Part shown: positions 1 through 13,000 of the stretch, one piece after another | Numbering within the stretch: position 1 is the stretch's first letter | How the letters are laid out: each line of letters opens with the position of its first letter | Origin: Eopsaltria australis | Taxonomy: Eukaryota > Chordata > Aves > Passeriformes > Petroicidae | DNA: 64,000 nt | Assembly (NCBI GenBank): GCA_034509425.1 | Contig: JAVTVJ010000550.1 | Location: 2,670,994 to 2,734,993 of the forward strand | Direction: 5' to 3' | Made by a program: the position numbers and the translations under genes | The notes under the pieces: generated by a model | What the model was told of the DNA's origin: nothing | Database searches by the model: none | The model's input: only the letters and a program-made list of their open reading frames with translations

Positions 1-970
1 GATTTCTGACATCTGCACTAAGAGCAGCTGCATTCCAGGAACAGAGCACTTTAGTCTTGTCAAGCATGGTATTCAGCACCCATATGAATCCAATAACCTC
101 TTATATACACTTGGTTCTTGCTTCAGTGTTGTCAGCATGGTGATAACACCCCTGCCTCTCCCCACCAACTCAGCAGGATCAACTGGGCAAATCAGTCACC
201 ACTGAACTGAGTTTTGCCTTGGTGAATTCCCAAGAGCAAGCAGAAGGCCAAGCTCTCTGCCATGTCTGCTGTGTCTGCCATCATTCAAGTTAACACCAGA
301 GAATATTTGTGAGCTTAGCAAGTGAAACGAGGCGGCTGCCAGGCTGCACCTTCCCCAGCCAGCAGCACGTACCCCGTGCATCCAGCTACACCCCTCACAC
401 CCGGGGCGCTGATGAAGTGCTGACAGCTCAACAGCAAACCAAAATTATCTTCTCAGTTCAGATGCTCTTGATGAGCATTTTTGTTTTGGAAAGCATTCAA
501 GCATATGAATAATGTTGAAGTGTTTTTTTTAACCCCAACCCCCATCATAAGAGTTACTCAGTGAATAATTGTCAAGGAGGGTGTTGAGCCCAGGATATGA
601 GAGTTTTTGCCCTTCACAGAATATTTTTGAGTTGGGAGAAGTAAAAGAGCTTCTGGACAGAAAACAATGCCAAAAGAACAAACCATGAACAGAAATAGAA
701 GGGTCTGATAACAACACTAACTAGCTAATATCATGCAGAATACTAATGCTTTTTAGATTAATCTTCAATTTAATCCAACACTTGGAATACAGCACTAATG
801 AAAAAGGACTGTCACTTTCTAGGGGTACCAGGGGAGACCCAGTATGTTGCAGCCTTCCTGGAGGAGGCGTCCCATCAGAGAACAGCTTCTCCAGGGGCCT
901 TTGCAAACCCCTAAGCGATGGGTGATTTCAGCAAGTGTAGCAGCTTCTCTGCTACAACTAATTTCAGCTC
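1..970. other. unique sequence, no gene seen
   Basis: Only short chance reading frames (under 95 codons) are present, none with a recognisable domain. Just before the LTR that follows, the sequence TTCAGCTCTTGTGA is nearly repeated as TTCAGCTCTTTGTGA (about 963-990), a short local duplication. I see no RNA gene or clear repeat. Confidence 0.5.
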
Positions 971-986
971 TTGTGATTCAGCTCTT

Positions 987-1423
987 TGTGAAACCGCCCA
1001 AGGCAGATCCGCAGACAGAGAGACAAGGGAGCCATATGGCAGTTCCGCAAGGTAGCTTTATTGTCCTGAAGCCCCTGTGTAGGAGAAGCCAGGAGCACCT
1101 CCTCCCTGACTGAGGCAGGGACAGGGGTCTTTTTATGGGGAAGGCAGGGAGTGGGGTAAGAACCAGTTACCCAACTGGCTACAAGGTATTACCATAGAGG
1201 AGCAGGGCATGCTGGGGGTGGTTCACTGGTCACCATGACAGAGAAGTAGGTTTCTTATCTCTGAGTCGTTTTGCCTTCAGACTTTTCTCCAAGGGAGTGC
1301 AGAGGGTTTTTGAGCCAAGAGCTCACAGCCCTCTGCAAGGAACTATATTGGATTCAATTTCTTATGTCCTATTAGGTACTCAGGAATTTCAGGCTAGTGC
1401 TAGATGTACAGGCCAAAGATAAG
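987..1423 (-). mobile_element. probable solo LTR of an endogenous retrovirus, minus strand
   Basis: Read on the minus strand this stretch has LTR architecture. A TATA-like CCATAAAAAG lies at about 1131-1140. A polyadenylation signal AATAAA lies about 70 bp downstream (plus-strand TTTATT at 1057-1062). A GC-richer end finishes in CA (plus-strand TGTGAAACC at 987). The hexamer GCTCTT occurs immediately before 987 and again at 1424-1429, so it could be a 6-bp target duplication. However, the far end would then not begin with TG, and the hexamer recurs locally by duplication, so that boundary is uncertain. No gag-pol sequence adjoins it. It could alternatively be a fragment of a longer LTR extending toward 1490. 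Confidence 0.5.
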
Positions 1424-1429
1424 GCTCTT

Positions 1430-4400
1430 GGATCTTCCAAGCTTTAGCCAATAACATCACCAGCTTTCCCACAGTCAAATTCACTAGGTATTCTAAAACT
1501 GTTTAAAAACTGATTTTTCATTGCTAACATTAATGTAATTATCCTGTTTTTATGCTTGCCTAATGTTATCTCTTAATCACCCAGAGAAATATGGCTGCAG
1601 CAAGAGAATTTATCCCCATTTAAAATCCCCATTTAAAAACCCCACACGTATCAAAGACAGAACATTATGGAGAGTTCAGTAAAGCTTTTTTTGTCCATCA
1701 GTTAAATGATTAACATTTACTGGATGTAAAATTAAATAAAATACTATGCCACTCAAAACTAAGTTTACTCTAAGTTTAGAAGAGGATATTACCTAACACT
1801 ATTCTATCTTCTTGGAATGATTTTTTTTTTTTGATTGATGATGAGAAGAAAAAGAAAACTCGAAAGAGTCTTTCATTTTAGAGTAGGAGAAACTGTGAAG
1901 CTGAAAGGGTCAGGAGTTATATCATGTGCATGGCAAGAGGAAAATATTCTCATGGTCTTCCTGCAAAGGGGTGGATATAGTCTCTTATAGCTCCCCCTGA
2001 GCTGGGCTGCATTGCCACCATCCTAGTTTGGCCAGAGCAAATGGCAAGCAAGAAACCTTGTCAGACCCACCTGCCAAAGACTTGTGTCACTCTGTGCCAG
2101 TGAGGCTCCCCCAGCCTGCATGGGCAGAAACATCAGGCATGCATTGGACAAGCGTGATACAGACACAGATACAAAAACCTTCCCTAGATGACCTGGGAGA
2201 CAGCCTCTAAATCACTTCATTTATATAACAAATGTGTTGTTTACAAGATGTCCAAGATTTGTTTTTCCACTTCTACATAATAGATACTTCTATATTATAC
2301 ATAAATAGCTTCACCCAAGAACATAATAATAGGATGCAAAGATCAAAAGTATTCACAGTCTCAGCACTGCAATTCAGTGAGAGTAATGAGGCAAATGTAG
2401 GGAGGCAAAGTTTGAGAAAAAGGCAAACCAGGGATATCTTTTACTGGCCATCAGTACAAATAGCTAAATAGATTAAAGGCTTCTGGATTACATTATAAGA
2501 TGGAAGACATAATGCATCACTGGACAAGTTAGCTAGACATTAAGTGTAGGCTTGACTGTATTAAGAATCAAAATATGGAAAGCTCTGGTCAGACTGAGCA
2601 TTTGCAACTTCTAAGAACTCAGCCTATAAACAGAATAACCTTCTGAGAAAGCAGGAAAAAATGCAGACCATAAGAAAGGCTTTAAAATAATTTGAAGATA
2701 ATTCACAGAACAGAACATAGACTGACATATATAATCAAATACTAGGAAATTAAGAAATCCAATGATGAAAGGGAGATGGCAGCAAGTATTTAATTAATGA
2801 ATAAGGGAAAATACAGGGTAATGCTAGAAAAGGTTGGATTTAATATAATGAAGTCCTCTTGGAAGGATCTCTCTAGGAAAGGCTCACAATTGATCCAGAG
2901 ATTGTGTGCATGCCTGTCCTGACATGAGCTCAAGATCCTGCCAGCACTGGACATTACATATGTAGGTTGTACATATACACACATACGATTTTTTTAAAAC
3001 TTTGTGGGGAAATTCTAGTGCTCCAGCCAACATGGAAGACTAACTAGCCTGTAGTACTGCTGTGTCTGCAGTCTTTGTAGCTCAAGCAGGTACAGTGAAA
3101 ATTGAAAGGCAGGAAAAATGCAGGGAGACAAAGCCAACATGCAACTATGGAGCAGAGTGCCAAATGGAGCAGAGTGACAAGTGCAGCACAGAGTAGAGTT
3201 GCCCAGAGACACTTGGTGGTACCAATGTTTTTCTGGTGCAGTTTTCATACAGCATGACAAACACTCTTTAGAGGCTGCAGTTGCATTCATATAACAGACT
3301 GGCAGACTTCCAACTCTGAGCTGAAAACAGGGAAGGAACAGTTCTGCTTAAAGTAACTATCCTACAAGTTAATCCTCAGTATCTGTTAAACTGCAGAGAA
3401 GAAGGGAAGCACACAATTAAGTTTCAAATCAGAACCATCTGCAGTGAATAGGGATGGAGCTGTAGGGCATCAATATGTAAACAGTTTTCTCATTTTTTAG
3501 GAGCACCTGTGTCTATATCGGACTCCCCATCATTTTTCAAGATTTCAAGCTTGCCAGTTGCTAGGAGAAGCTGATCCCCTTCTTTCTCCTCAAGCAGAAA
3601 AGAAGTTTCCCTAGCCTGCCCCATTACTAAGAATCTCTCTCACTTCTCCAGGCATGGAAAGCATGTCCTTGAACTCACCTAGGCAGGCTTCTCACGCATT
3701 CACCTTCCCAGACAAGAAATCACTTCCTGAAAACATTCTCCCCTTTTCCCTCCAGAAAATAAATCCTGTTTGTTTCAGCCAGCTCTACAGAGTGATAATA
3801 CAGTGGTGTCTCCATACTTGTAGTAATACAAGTTCCCATGTCACTCGCCAACCCTCCCTCTCCTTTGGCTTCTGTACAAGCTTTCCTCATCTTTCCCTGG
3901 CCAGGGAAAGGGATATAAAACCCCAATTGCCACACTTGCAGGTGTGCTTGGTACACATTGACTAGTAACATCTGTAGGTTTTGGCTCCCTGGAAACCCAG
4001 GGGAGCTGTTCCTCTTCTGACTCAATTGTCACAGTCACAATTCCACTTTCTCGAGCAAGTCTGGTATTTAAAGAGTCTGGAAGTTACCAACTATTCTCCT
4101 CCCATTGGCAGTGAGTTAATGCAAGCCCAGATAATCACTAGGTCTGTGTAACTGCATTTGGTGCTAAATTCCCTAAAGGAAGTTTTTAAAAAAGAGCCAT
4201 AAAATCTAAACACTATTGTCCAGAAAGCTGGAAAAAATTCCAAGAGACAACCAAGACCTCTTTTGCACTTCACTTGTACCACAGTCCTTGACTTTGTATT
4301 ACTGGGTATTGTCTGTGATTAGACATTATTTGAAAAAAAATTATCCTTCCCATCCAAATTACTGTACAGAAACGTCTTATATTGGCATCAAGGTTGCATT

Positions 4401-4737
4401 TGACAATCTTGTCACAAAAATGCCCTTTCCCAAGTACGTTGTTGTCTACCTAAGTGTCTAGTAGGATTGGAAAATGCATTGAGCTGTACGGAAGAAGTGG
4501 AGGAAGGGTGAATTGAGGAACAGCATGAAGAGATATCATAGCAGACTCATAAGACAAGAGTTGCAGAAAAATATACAGTAGGATTATATTGAATAGATTA
4601 ATCCTATGTGATGTTATTGTTCAGAGATACCACTGAAGAATGTCTAAAGGAACTATTTAGAACTATTTGCACAAAAATAAAATGTCATTTATTCATTTTA
4701 AGGCTAAATTTCCATACACAAATCTCTAGTTTGGAGG
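1430..4737. other. AT-rich unique sequence, no gene seen
   Basis: The block holds only short frames on both strands, the longest about 103 codons near 3654-3965, with no recognisable domain and a shadow frame opposite it. There is a T run near 1822. I recognise no SINE, CR1 or LTR piece. Confidence 0.45.
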
Positions 4738-4738
4738 T

Positions 4739-4826
4739 AAAAAAAACAAAACAAAACCAACCTAAACCAAACCAAACAAAGGAAACCACCAAAACCAAAA
4801 CAAAGAAGCCCAAAAGGAAAAAACAA
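4739..4826. repeat. A/C-rich low-complexity tract
   Basis: Irregular runs of AAAC, AAAACC and AAACC units fill this stretch on the plus strand. It encodes a lysine, threonine, proline and asparagine-rich chance frame that should not be taken as a protein. Similar tracts occur elsewhere in the window. Confidence 0.85.
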
Positions 4827-6198
4827 CTCTTACCCAAAATATTTTTTGCTAGCATCTTTCTAGTTCAATGCCAGTCAAAGTGTTTGAGGTTGAGCTGCCA
4901 AGAAAATAAAGTTCTAATGAAAGTAGAACAACATTTGGTAGTACATCACCCCTAAAGTGATGTATTAAATCATGCAAGGTCATACCCAAGTGTTGTTTGG
5001 ATATGAAATTCAAAACACCAGATTAGTTAAAGGAGGAGGAAGGCATGTGGAAGAGAAGAGAGGAGAGGAAGTAAGGGAAAACGTCAAAAGACGTCAGCAA
5101 ACATTGCTTGATCCAGAGAGCAGCAACAGCAGAATGTTTTTGAGATACTGTCTCAGTCTGTTCATCTCCATACCTGTCCTGCTGTCCACTGGCTTCTGTC
5201 CTCATTAAGAAATAATTTCAGCTGAGTTTGACTTTCTGCTTGAAATTCTGTGCATCCAGCCTTGCTTCCTGAGAGTATCCCACTATTTGCATTACAAAAG
5301 AAGTTCCACAGTGGTCACAAAAGCTACAGTTGCTATGTCATATTTTTCCACCTTTCATGCTTTTATTTGAACTACATCCAAAGATGCAGACAGATAGGAC
5401 AGCCACAGGAATAAAAGAAAATCCATCTTTTTCTCTAATTTGAACCCTAAATTAATCATGTCTTGTTTTCACTGCTTCTCTCACTCCAAACCACTTGCAT
5501 GGCACTAGTCAGCTGTCTTGCAAGGGTTTGGGAATATTTGCAGCCATCAGATTGAAGACAACACAACAGAAGCCAAAGTGGTGCAACACTTGATCATTTA
5601 AAATCTGTCAAATGGAGGGTGGTAGTTGAAGTCAGAGCAGGAAAGAAATTTTTTCAATATGGTAGAAGGAAACTGCTGTTCCTCTTTCAATAAGAATGGC
5701 TTTGCTGCAGTTTAACACAGAAAAGGAATGATGCCTTGACCCCTTGGAAAAAGTCTGGCTTTTGCCCTGACTGACAATTAATCAAATGCTTAAAAGCACC
5801 TTGAGTGCCCTCACAGCACAAACCTCATTTATACAAGAGGCAGCAGCATTTGAGCAGCAGCATTCAAAACCATGTGGAGCAACAAACCCAAGTGGTTAGT
5901 CTGCTGCCAAGCTAAATGGAAGATTCTTGAATGAAAGCAAATTTACAAAGTAAGTTGACAAAATCCCAAAGCCTTCCCATTATGTGAAATGACACCCTCA
6001 TAAAATCTGGAAGGCCATCCAGAACACCTCTCCACCTCCATCAGGAAACACTTCTTGTAGTTATATCTCTCATGTTCAATCACTTGCATCCAGCAGAATA
6101 CTAATAATGCAGTCTCACATAGAACAATTGACATTTTTATGACCTTCACAGAGACCAAAGGATTTCTTGGCAATATTTATTCCTCAAAAGGAAACATT
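4827..6198. other. unique sequence, no gene seen
   Basis: There are no frames beyond about 80 codons and no recognised repeat. Nothing here supports an exon or an RNA gene. Confidence 0.45.
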
Positions 6199-6337
6199 TG
6201 GATTAGCTCAGTTGGTTAAAGCATGGTGCTAATAAAGCCCAGGGTGTAAGTTCAATCTCTATATGGGCCATTCACTTCAGAGTTGCGTTTGTTGATCCTT
6301 GTGGATCCCTTCTAACCCAGAGAATTTTGTGAATACT
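6199..6337 (+). mobile_element. tRNA-Ile-derived SINE (TguSINE1-like)
   Basis: The 5' part resembles a decayed tRNA-Ile gene. An A-box-like TTAGCTCAGTTGG lies at 6203-6215, an anticodon-arm region with GCTAATAA follows, and a degraded B box AGTTCAATCTC lies at 6249-6259, with ATGGGCCA closing the tRNA-like part. A non-tRNA tail follows, with GATCCTTGTGGATCCCTTC and then an AGAATTTTGTGAAT end that resembles a CR1 3' terminus. This tRNA-Ile head with CR1-type tail is the known structure of the passerine SINE TguSINE1, mobilised by CR1 enzymes. It is not a functional tRNA: the acceptor stem and B box are degraded. I could not find a clear target duplication. Confidence 0.85.
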
Positions 6338-6600
6338 CCCCTTGTTGGATGGCTTTCAACTAGTCACTTCATTCCTACCTCCAGAATCCCGAACAGTTTG
6401 GAAGTCCTTTCCCTGTAACATCCTATTTCACCCTTCCATTCCTGCCTCGATATTTTCCTCCTTTGTTCTAAACCTATACACTGTCAAAGCCACCATTGCT
6501 TGCTGTACATCAGCACAAGGCTCAGTTAAAAGCTCACAGTACATCAAAGATGGGTCATTGTGATGAGAGAAACTTCATTATGATCACAGGAAATGAATCA

Positions 6601-6945
6601 TGGAAAAATTAAGATCAGAAGAGACATCAGGAGGTCTCCAGTCAGTTTACATCCTTTTTTATTGTGCTTCTATGATTCACTCCAGAAGATCCAGTGACCA
6701 TCCTCTTGATAAGCTCCTCAGATGTATTGACAGGTCCTTATAAACTTCACTCTTCAACAGGATGCACAGGACAAGTGCTCTAGCATCTCAAGGGCCACCT
6801 GCTAAACTTGCTCCAGTTCATCAACATCTTTCTTATATTTGAAGTGGAGCAGGAAAATAGGACTGTAGGTTTTGCCTAAGAAATGATGAGTAGAGAGGGA
6901 TAATCACTTCCCTCAATCTGCAGGCAGTGCTTGCCAGTCTCAGAA
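6601..6945 (-). mobile_element. old CR1 LINE fragment (3' part)
   Basis: Read on the minus strand, this is a diverged piece of a CR1 ORF2 end and 3' region. Recognisable stretches on the plus strand are AGGAGGTCTCCAGTC near 6630, GGACAAGTGCTCTAGC near 6770, CTCCAGTTCATCAACATC near 6810 and ATAATCACTTCCCTCAATCTG near 6900. These occur in the same order and roughly the same spacing as in avian CR1. The middle is indel-rich, so the copy is old. The reading frame is destroyed. Confidence 0.72.
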
Positions 6946-9944
6946 GACTTCAGTACTTACTGAGATGTGACTTTCTGTCCTTCATTAGCTGGTAGAACAT
7001 GGGAACTACCCTGCACTTGCAGACCTGTAGCTGGAGAAGCAGCCATTCTCCTGGTACAAAAAAAAAGAACTAAGATTCCTGTCTTCTCCATCAAACCAAA
7101 CAGTTTCTGGCGTCCTCTCCTCTGTGCACTTGGGAGTTCAGGCTCTCAACTCCACAGGGTCTCGGAAGATCCTCTCAATTGCTTTTATCTTCTTCTTTGA
7201 TGGTGCACCTCAGTGTAGTGACACAGGTCTTCTATCGGTGCACAACTTGTGTAGGCAGGGACAGCATCTCCCTCTGCCCCAAGCTCAGCAAGAGGCCCTG
7301 GGAAGCTCTGTCCCCAGTCCTGTAGGGCCATGTCCTTCCTTTGGAACTCCCTCAGGCTTCATACCTCGGCTGAGGGGCAGTGCTTCAGCAAACACTGGAG
7401 ACTTCACCCTGTGACACTCCTCCTCTGGAGGAGTGCTTGACACCATGCTGAGTCCCACGGTGTCAAGCAGAGTCAAACCCCCAGGTTTGGTTAAGCAAGT
7501 GCAAACTGGAACTGACAGTAAACATCAGGCAGATATTTTTTTCTAGCATCCTTGTTCTTACTCTGATTTTTTAATATTTCTGTAGTAATTTTGTCATATT
7601 TGGTCAATTCATATAATCTGTAGGTATACTCTACCAGAAGTCCACATGAAGGACTGTCTATTCCTTCCACCCTGAAAAGCTGTTACTGTAGAAAAAGAGG
7701 AGATAAATACTCAGAAGAGGAGACCATAGCTGAAGATAAGCTGAGAAACATTATCTTGAATCTGTATCAACTAGACACTTAGGCATATAAACTCTCCATA
7801 TGTGCTATTCCATCCTATTGGTAACAACATTAAAAGGGTGCAAATGCAGGAAGAATAATGAGAAAGCTATCAAGCAGTCACAAAATTTCATTTTCTAATA
7901 TTCAAGGACAACTGAATGCACTTCTTGGGCATGATTTCCATTAAATAAATATTTAAGATAAAATATACACTTGCTTTTCAAGTAGTAGATGCACTGAAAT
8001 GTCTCTGAAAGAAAGCACAGCTTCTTCCCACTATTGTTACTGGACTTCAAATATATCTGTTCTCCTATAATTAATAATTATTGACATCACATTTAATTGG
8101 TATTCTTATTTTGCCAATGGCCTATTGAAGACCTATCATATTAATTAGTAGTAATGAGACAGTTCTAACCACCTACTGTCATTAATTTCTTAAATATATA
8201 CAATAAGATGCACACTAATTGTGACAGGTAATTGGTACCTGCCCACATTCTGCCTCTTTTGAAATTGCTGTGAAGTAGATCTAAGAGTTAATCATCATAA
8301 AACTGTACTTTTTAAACTGATTAAACACAACCCTTTCAAACAACATATTTCTGAATTTAAGCTGAAACTTGTTGTTTTATGAGAAGGCAGAATTTGTCTA
8401 TAGACTTACAGATCTAGTAATCCATCCAGAAAGGCTGGAGAATTCTGTCCAGCTACGCATTTTGCCAAAACCCACTGAAGGCTTCAGCCAAAAACAAAAG
8501 TCTCCTGGGTTCTCCTGGATTTAAAGGAGTCTTGGGTGAAAATATTGTATCAGGTATGAGAGGCAGTCCTACACCTAATAAAGCATTGGGATAAAGACAT
8601 TTACCAAATAAGGGAATTCAAGCCCCATTGGCCTGCAAGATAAAGACAACAGGATTAAACTTCAACATTTCCACCATAGAAAACTGTTCCCCACATCTGC
8701 CCAGAGTCAGGCAGACAGTGTCTGTCTTTCATTCTTGTCTGTTGGAGCTTCTCCCCTTGTTATTATTTGGCTGTGCATGGATAAAAGGAAGAATAAACCC
8801 AGAATGGACCATACATAAAATACTGGGGTTAAAACTCCTGCTCTCATTTTTTCTTTGTATAAATATTGATTTATTCACACATTTCACTTACACTGCAAAT
8901 ATTTAAAAATAGCAAAAGCTCCCCATGCCCCTTTGACTGTCATTGAAGCTCTCCATTGATAAGCAGTGGGGGTGAGTCAGCACAGCAGGGATGGCAGTGT
9001 TACAGATGCTCACTGTGACCTGATGATTCCTCAGGGAACCGTGAAGGAAATTCATCTGACAGACGCAGGCTGCGTCCCACATTGCCAGAGCAAACACAGC
9101 CTAATAAAAGCAGGCAGCTGAACGTAGTGAGTGAGAGATGCACAAGGGAAAGGGCATCCTCTGCATTCATCCATAGTCAGTACGAAGACACATAATATTA
9201 GAATGACTGTAAATCCTGCAACGAGAAGGGGCTGGAGGGGGGAAAAGGAAAAAAGAAAAGAAGGAACATTATGCGTAATTAGCCTCTGTCAGCAATCAGG
9301 CACAGCTTTCTGTATATCCTCAGTCCACTTCCCTTCAAAAGCAACTCATTTTTGATATAAACAGTTCTGTGCTTTATCTATTTTTAGGCAGTTGCAGATG
9401 GGAACAAGGTGATCCACAGCAAAAGGAAGCCCTGTGTAAAAGACACGTTCTTCATTTGCGCAGGAGGAAAATTGTTTTTTACGTGTAAGATGACTGTCAG
9501 AAGAATGGTCATTCCAGTATGCAACATCTCATCCATATATGGTTTGAAATTACATCCTGCCTCCTGGTTTGCTGGGTTACAATATGGGTCCTGAGTCTAC
9601 AAATGTATGATTGCATATCCAAGTACCTTCCTATCCTCCCAAAAAACCTATGGAAGCAGGAGGCAGATTGCCCGTGTAAGTGAAATATTCACACAAGACT
9701 TTCAACAACATGAATCCCTACTTCATATAAGGAAATTAGTTACAAACTGCTGGCAAACTCTGAGTAAAGAATTTCCCCCCTCATTAGATCTGACAGTTAA
9801 GAAAACTTCATAGCTGCAGCACACTGTCTTGCTCCTGTCATTTTCAGCAACTCCATTCACACGTACAACACGCAAGTAAAGTTCAAGCCTGTCTGAATGA
9901 AGATATCATCAAGCCCTAAACTAGAAATAAACAAATACAAAAAA
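6946..9944. other. unique sequence, no gene seen
   Basis: A GC-richer patch at about 7200-7480 has overlapping 60-96 codon frames without domains. The rest is AT-rich. A site TGAGTCAGCA, the core of a MAF/NRL response element, lies at 8973-8982 but proves nothing by itself. No repeat family is recognised. Confidence 0.4.
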
Positions 9945-9947
9945 CTT

Positions 9948-10000
9948 TCTAGATGATCTTTAAGATCCCTTCCAACCCAAACCATCCTCTGATTCAGTGT
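9948..10000 (+). mobile_element. short CR1 3' tail fragment
   Basis: The plus strand reads AGATGATCTTTAAGATCCC then TTCCAACCCAAACCATC and CTCTGATTC. This closely follows the last ~50 bp of CR1 elements before their terminal ATTCTATG repeats. No CR1 coding sequence is visible upstream, so this is a severely 5'-truncated copy, which is typical of CR1. Confidence 0.7.
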
Positions 10001-13000
10001 CTGAGTTTTCAAGTCTTAGGTAGGCCTGTGTCAGAAAAAAAGGCAGCTTCAAGCTAATGCTTTGAAAATACAACTCATTTACTCTGACCCATAAGATGTT
10101 GGGGTCTAATGAGTCACTCCTTCACACTCATACTTATGGTAGTCAGAGGTATTTGTCAGCCAGACAAAGACATTTTAAAAAGTTTACCATGCTTAGGAAG
10201 TCATCTTTTTTAAAAATTTGTTTGCTTGTTTGTTGTCCACTAGTAGGGTTCAAACGGTCTGGATAGAAGCAAGTTGAAGATTTTGCCCACTCCTCTTCCA
10301 AAACACATGAGGGAGTCTTGCTCATGACCATTTTCACACACTTTCTTGGAGATTTATTATTTGTACACACAGATAGTTACTTACACTCAAGAACACCATA
10401 GTCCAGATGCAAAGGCTAAGAAAGGGAGCAGCTGTGAACTTCAGCAGCATTTCCACTGATCCCTGTCCAAAGACTGGCAGCTGAATTTTGCAGCTGAATC
10501 AAAAATGTCACAGGTACTTGGTGCTATCCTTTGCCTTCAACTCTGGCCATCAGGCAGGAAATTCCTGTATTTTTTGAAGGGAACAGATGCAGATGCACAA
10601 AAGCCCAGGAGAAATTTCAGACAGCCCAGCCTCTGCCGAATGACTTGCATTTAAATAATCTTGTAAATTCGGAGTCTCCATGGTATAAATGCTGAGGGTG
10701 TGAGAGTATGAGGGAGGTCTCAGGAATCACAGGGAGGCTGTACATGCATTTGGTTTCCCTCTTCCTTTCATTAACCTTGTTTAGCTATAGTTGACTTTAT
10801 CTTAAGGACTGTGATTCTGCACAGGCTTGCCTCCACAATAATTCCTCTACCCTGGAAGTAGCTTACTCTTCTCACTGGGCCATTGTCTGAGGGAAGAAGC
10901 AGAGGGATGAAAAAGAAGAAGCCCCAGAACTGTTTCTGCCCATCAGGACGGGCACGGAGAGCTGGAGCCATGGCTTTTGCCGCCACTGGGAGATGGTGGG
11001 TATGATTAATGCTGCTTCAGGGGTGGTTGCCTCTACAGGAGCAACAGCCTTTCTCTCCCACACTTTTACATCTTCCTTGCCTCTCTGAAGATGGAGTGAG
11101 CTATGTTTGGAAAACAGATGTCATGTATAGCTAACACAACAGTTAAAAATCCCCAAAATTCAACCCCTGATTACTCTGCCTATATCTCTTCAATCCAAAT
11201 ATGCCAGAAGGACAAAGAAATTAAGATCAGACTAAGCTGAGATATACAGTGTGCAATATAAAGTCCCACTGTAATGCCCTAAGCAGCACACTCGAATGCA
11301 TTTTTATATCATGCTTTTTGATTAAATCCAGTAAGCCCTGTTTATGGAAGATGACACACTTCTGAAGAGAATATTTGTAAGTAAAAATGTAGTCTGTTAC
11401 TCTTGGATAAGTGGAATTCTCATTTATTTGTTAAGATTTATTAAAAACGCTATACAAAACTAATAGAAACCTCTTTTGAATTTTAGCATAGAATGATTTT
11501 AGAAGTCAGGAAACCTAGTGCAGTCATAGCATTATCCCAGGCTACAGTCAAACTAGATTTGGAAATGAACATTTCTAATTTTGAACTCAGCACACAAGGG
11601 AGTATCCTCTTCAGTTAACACCTTTTCCAGGCTCCATTTTAGTTCCATATTGCTGAAGCAACACATACCTACTAATAGAAGATTATATATATGATTTTCA
11701 CAATTTCTGTTCAGGCACAGACCTTATGGATCTGTGGCCATGAATTTCCACAGATGCACAGGGATTTTGAGTGCTTGCAGACCAAGACTCTTCAGCTTGA
11801 GGGATTTGAAGAAGCAGTTAACAAAAAGTAGTGAGCATCTGCACTTGACAACTGAGGCCAGGTTTTCTTCTGAGAAACTCTGGGCCTTCCCTAGGAATCT
11901 TTCTGCATCCATACTCCCACATAGTCATGTATGGGCTTGCACAATACACACCTATAAGCTCATAAGTACTTTTTCAGGAAGAAATTGCTACTCCCAAAAT
12001 TTTAATGGAGAGGGATGTCACTTCTTATGATATATTGTTAAGTTTCATAGTAATATAGCAGAGTGTTGGAACTGACCACCAGGGCTGTTTGTTGAGCATT
12101 GTGGCAAAGGGTTTGGCATGAAACTCCACCTCTGGAAATGAAAGAAGTTACTGTTTCCAGTCTCACTTTATAATGTTCTTCATTTCCTGCTAGATTTGTA
12201 CTTCATCAGGTACCTTGTTCTCTTCTCCCTGGCCTTTATGTAGGAAAATGCAGGAAAAGACAGGAAGAACACTGAGGAATCACAGGTTCAATTACTGGGC
12301 ATGCTGAAGTGCCTTAAGCCAAGCCATCACTGCAATGTGATGACAGAACACTGTTTTCTGCAACAAGTACGTAGAGGAGAAAAAACATAAGGCAGTATTT
12401 TAGTACAGAGGAAGGGAAACTTGAGATTTGATTTGTCTCCTATTTTAAAACTATTTCAAACCATTCCTGGAACATGTTCTGGAATGAACTCCTCTTCAAA
12501 ATCTAAATTCTTCTTAGAAACCCTAAAATGACTTTACCAAGAGCTAGTGAGCAAAACACATCTATGTGCTATTGACTAAAAGAACAGCACATTGTTAACT
12601 GATGAGTGAAGGAAGGAGTCTGAAAGGGCTTAGAGAGTTGTCTCCTATGGCAAAAACATACTTCAAATGTGTAGCAAGGAGTCCATTCTTTGAAACTGGC
12701 GCCTGACAGCAAAAAAACTGAAATTCAAGGTGATGACCACTGATTCCAAAACTGTATTGCTGCCTCAGCCCAAATTACCTTGAATGCAGCTTATTCAGTT
12801 CTGACAGATTATGAACTTCAGTAGTTCAGTTCAGCTAATCATTCAAGCATTGAAATTAATTAACAGCCTCTCTAAAATGTCAGTCTCAGCACTGCTTTTA
12901 CCAGAAGTGGACCATAACCCTCCCCCTGCAAAGATCCAAGGCACCTTCTTGAGGAGTTTCTCCTGATTCTCGAATTCAGTCCTTGGCCAAACCCATCCTG

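Noticed and set aside
3654..4038. Frames of about 100 codons on both strands
   Set aside because: Opposed overlapping frames without domains or repeat similarity; no reason to prefer either as an exon.
6199..6275. tRNA-Ile gene
   Set aside because: It is tRNA-like only in its A/B box region; the acceptor stem and B box are degraded and it is fused to a CR1-like tail, the structure of a SINE.
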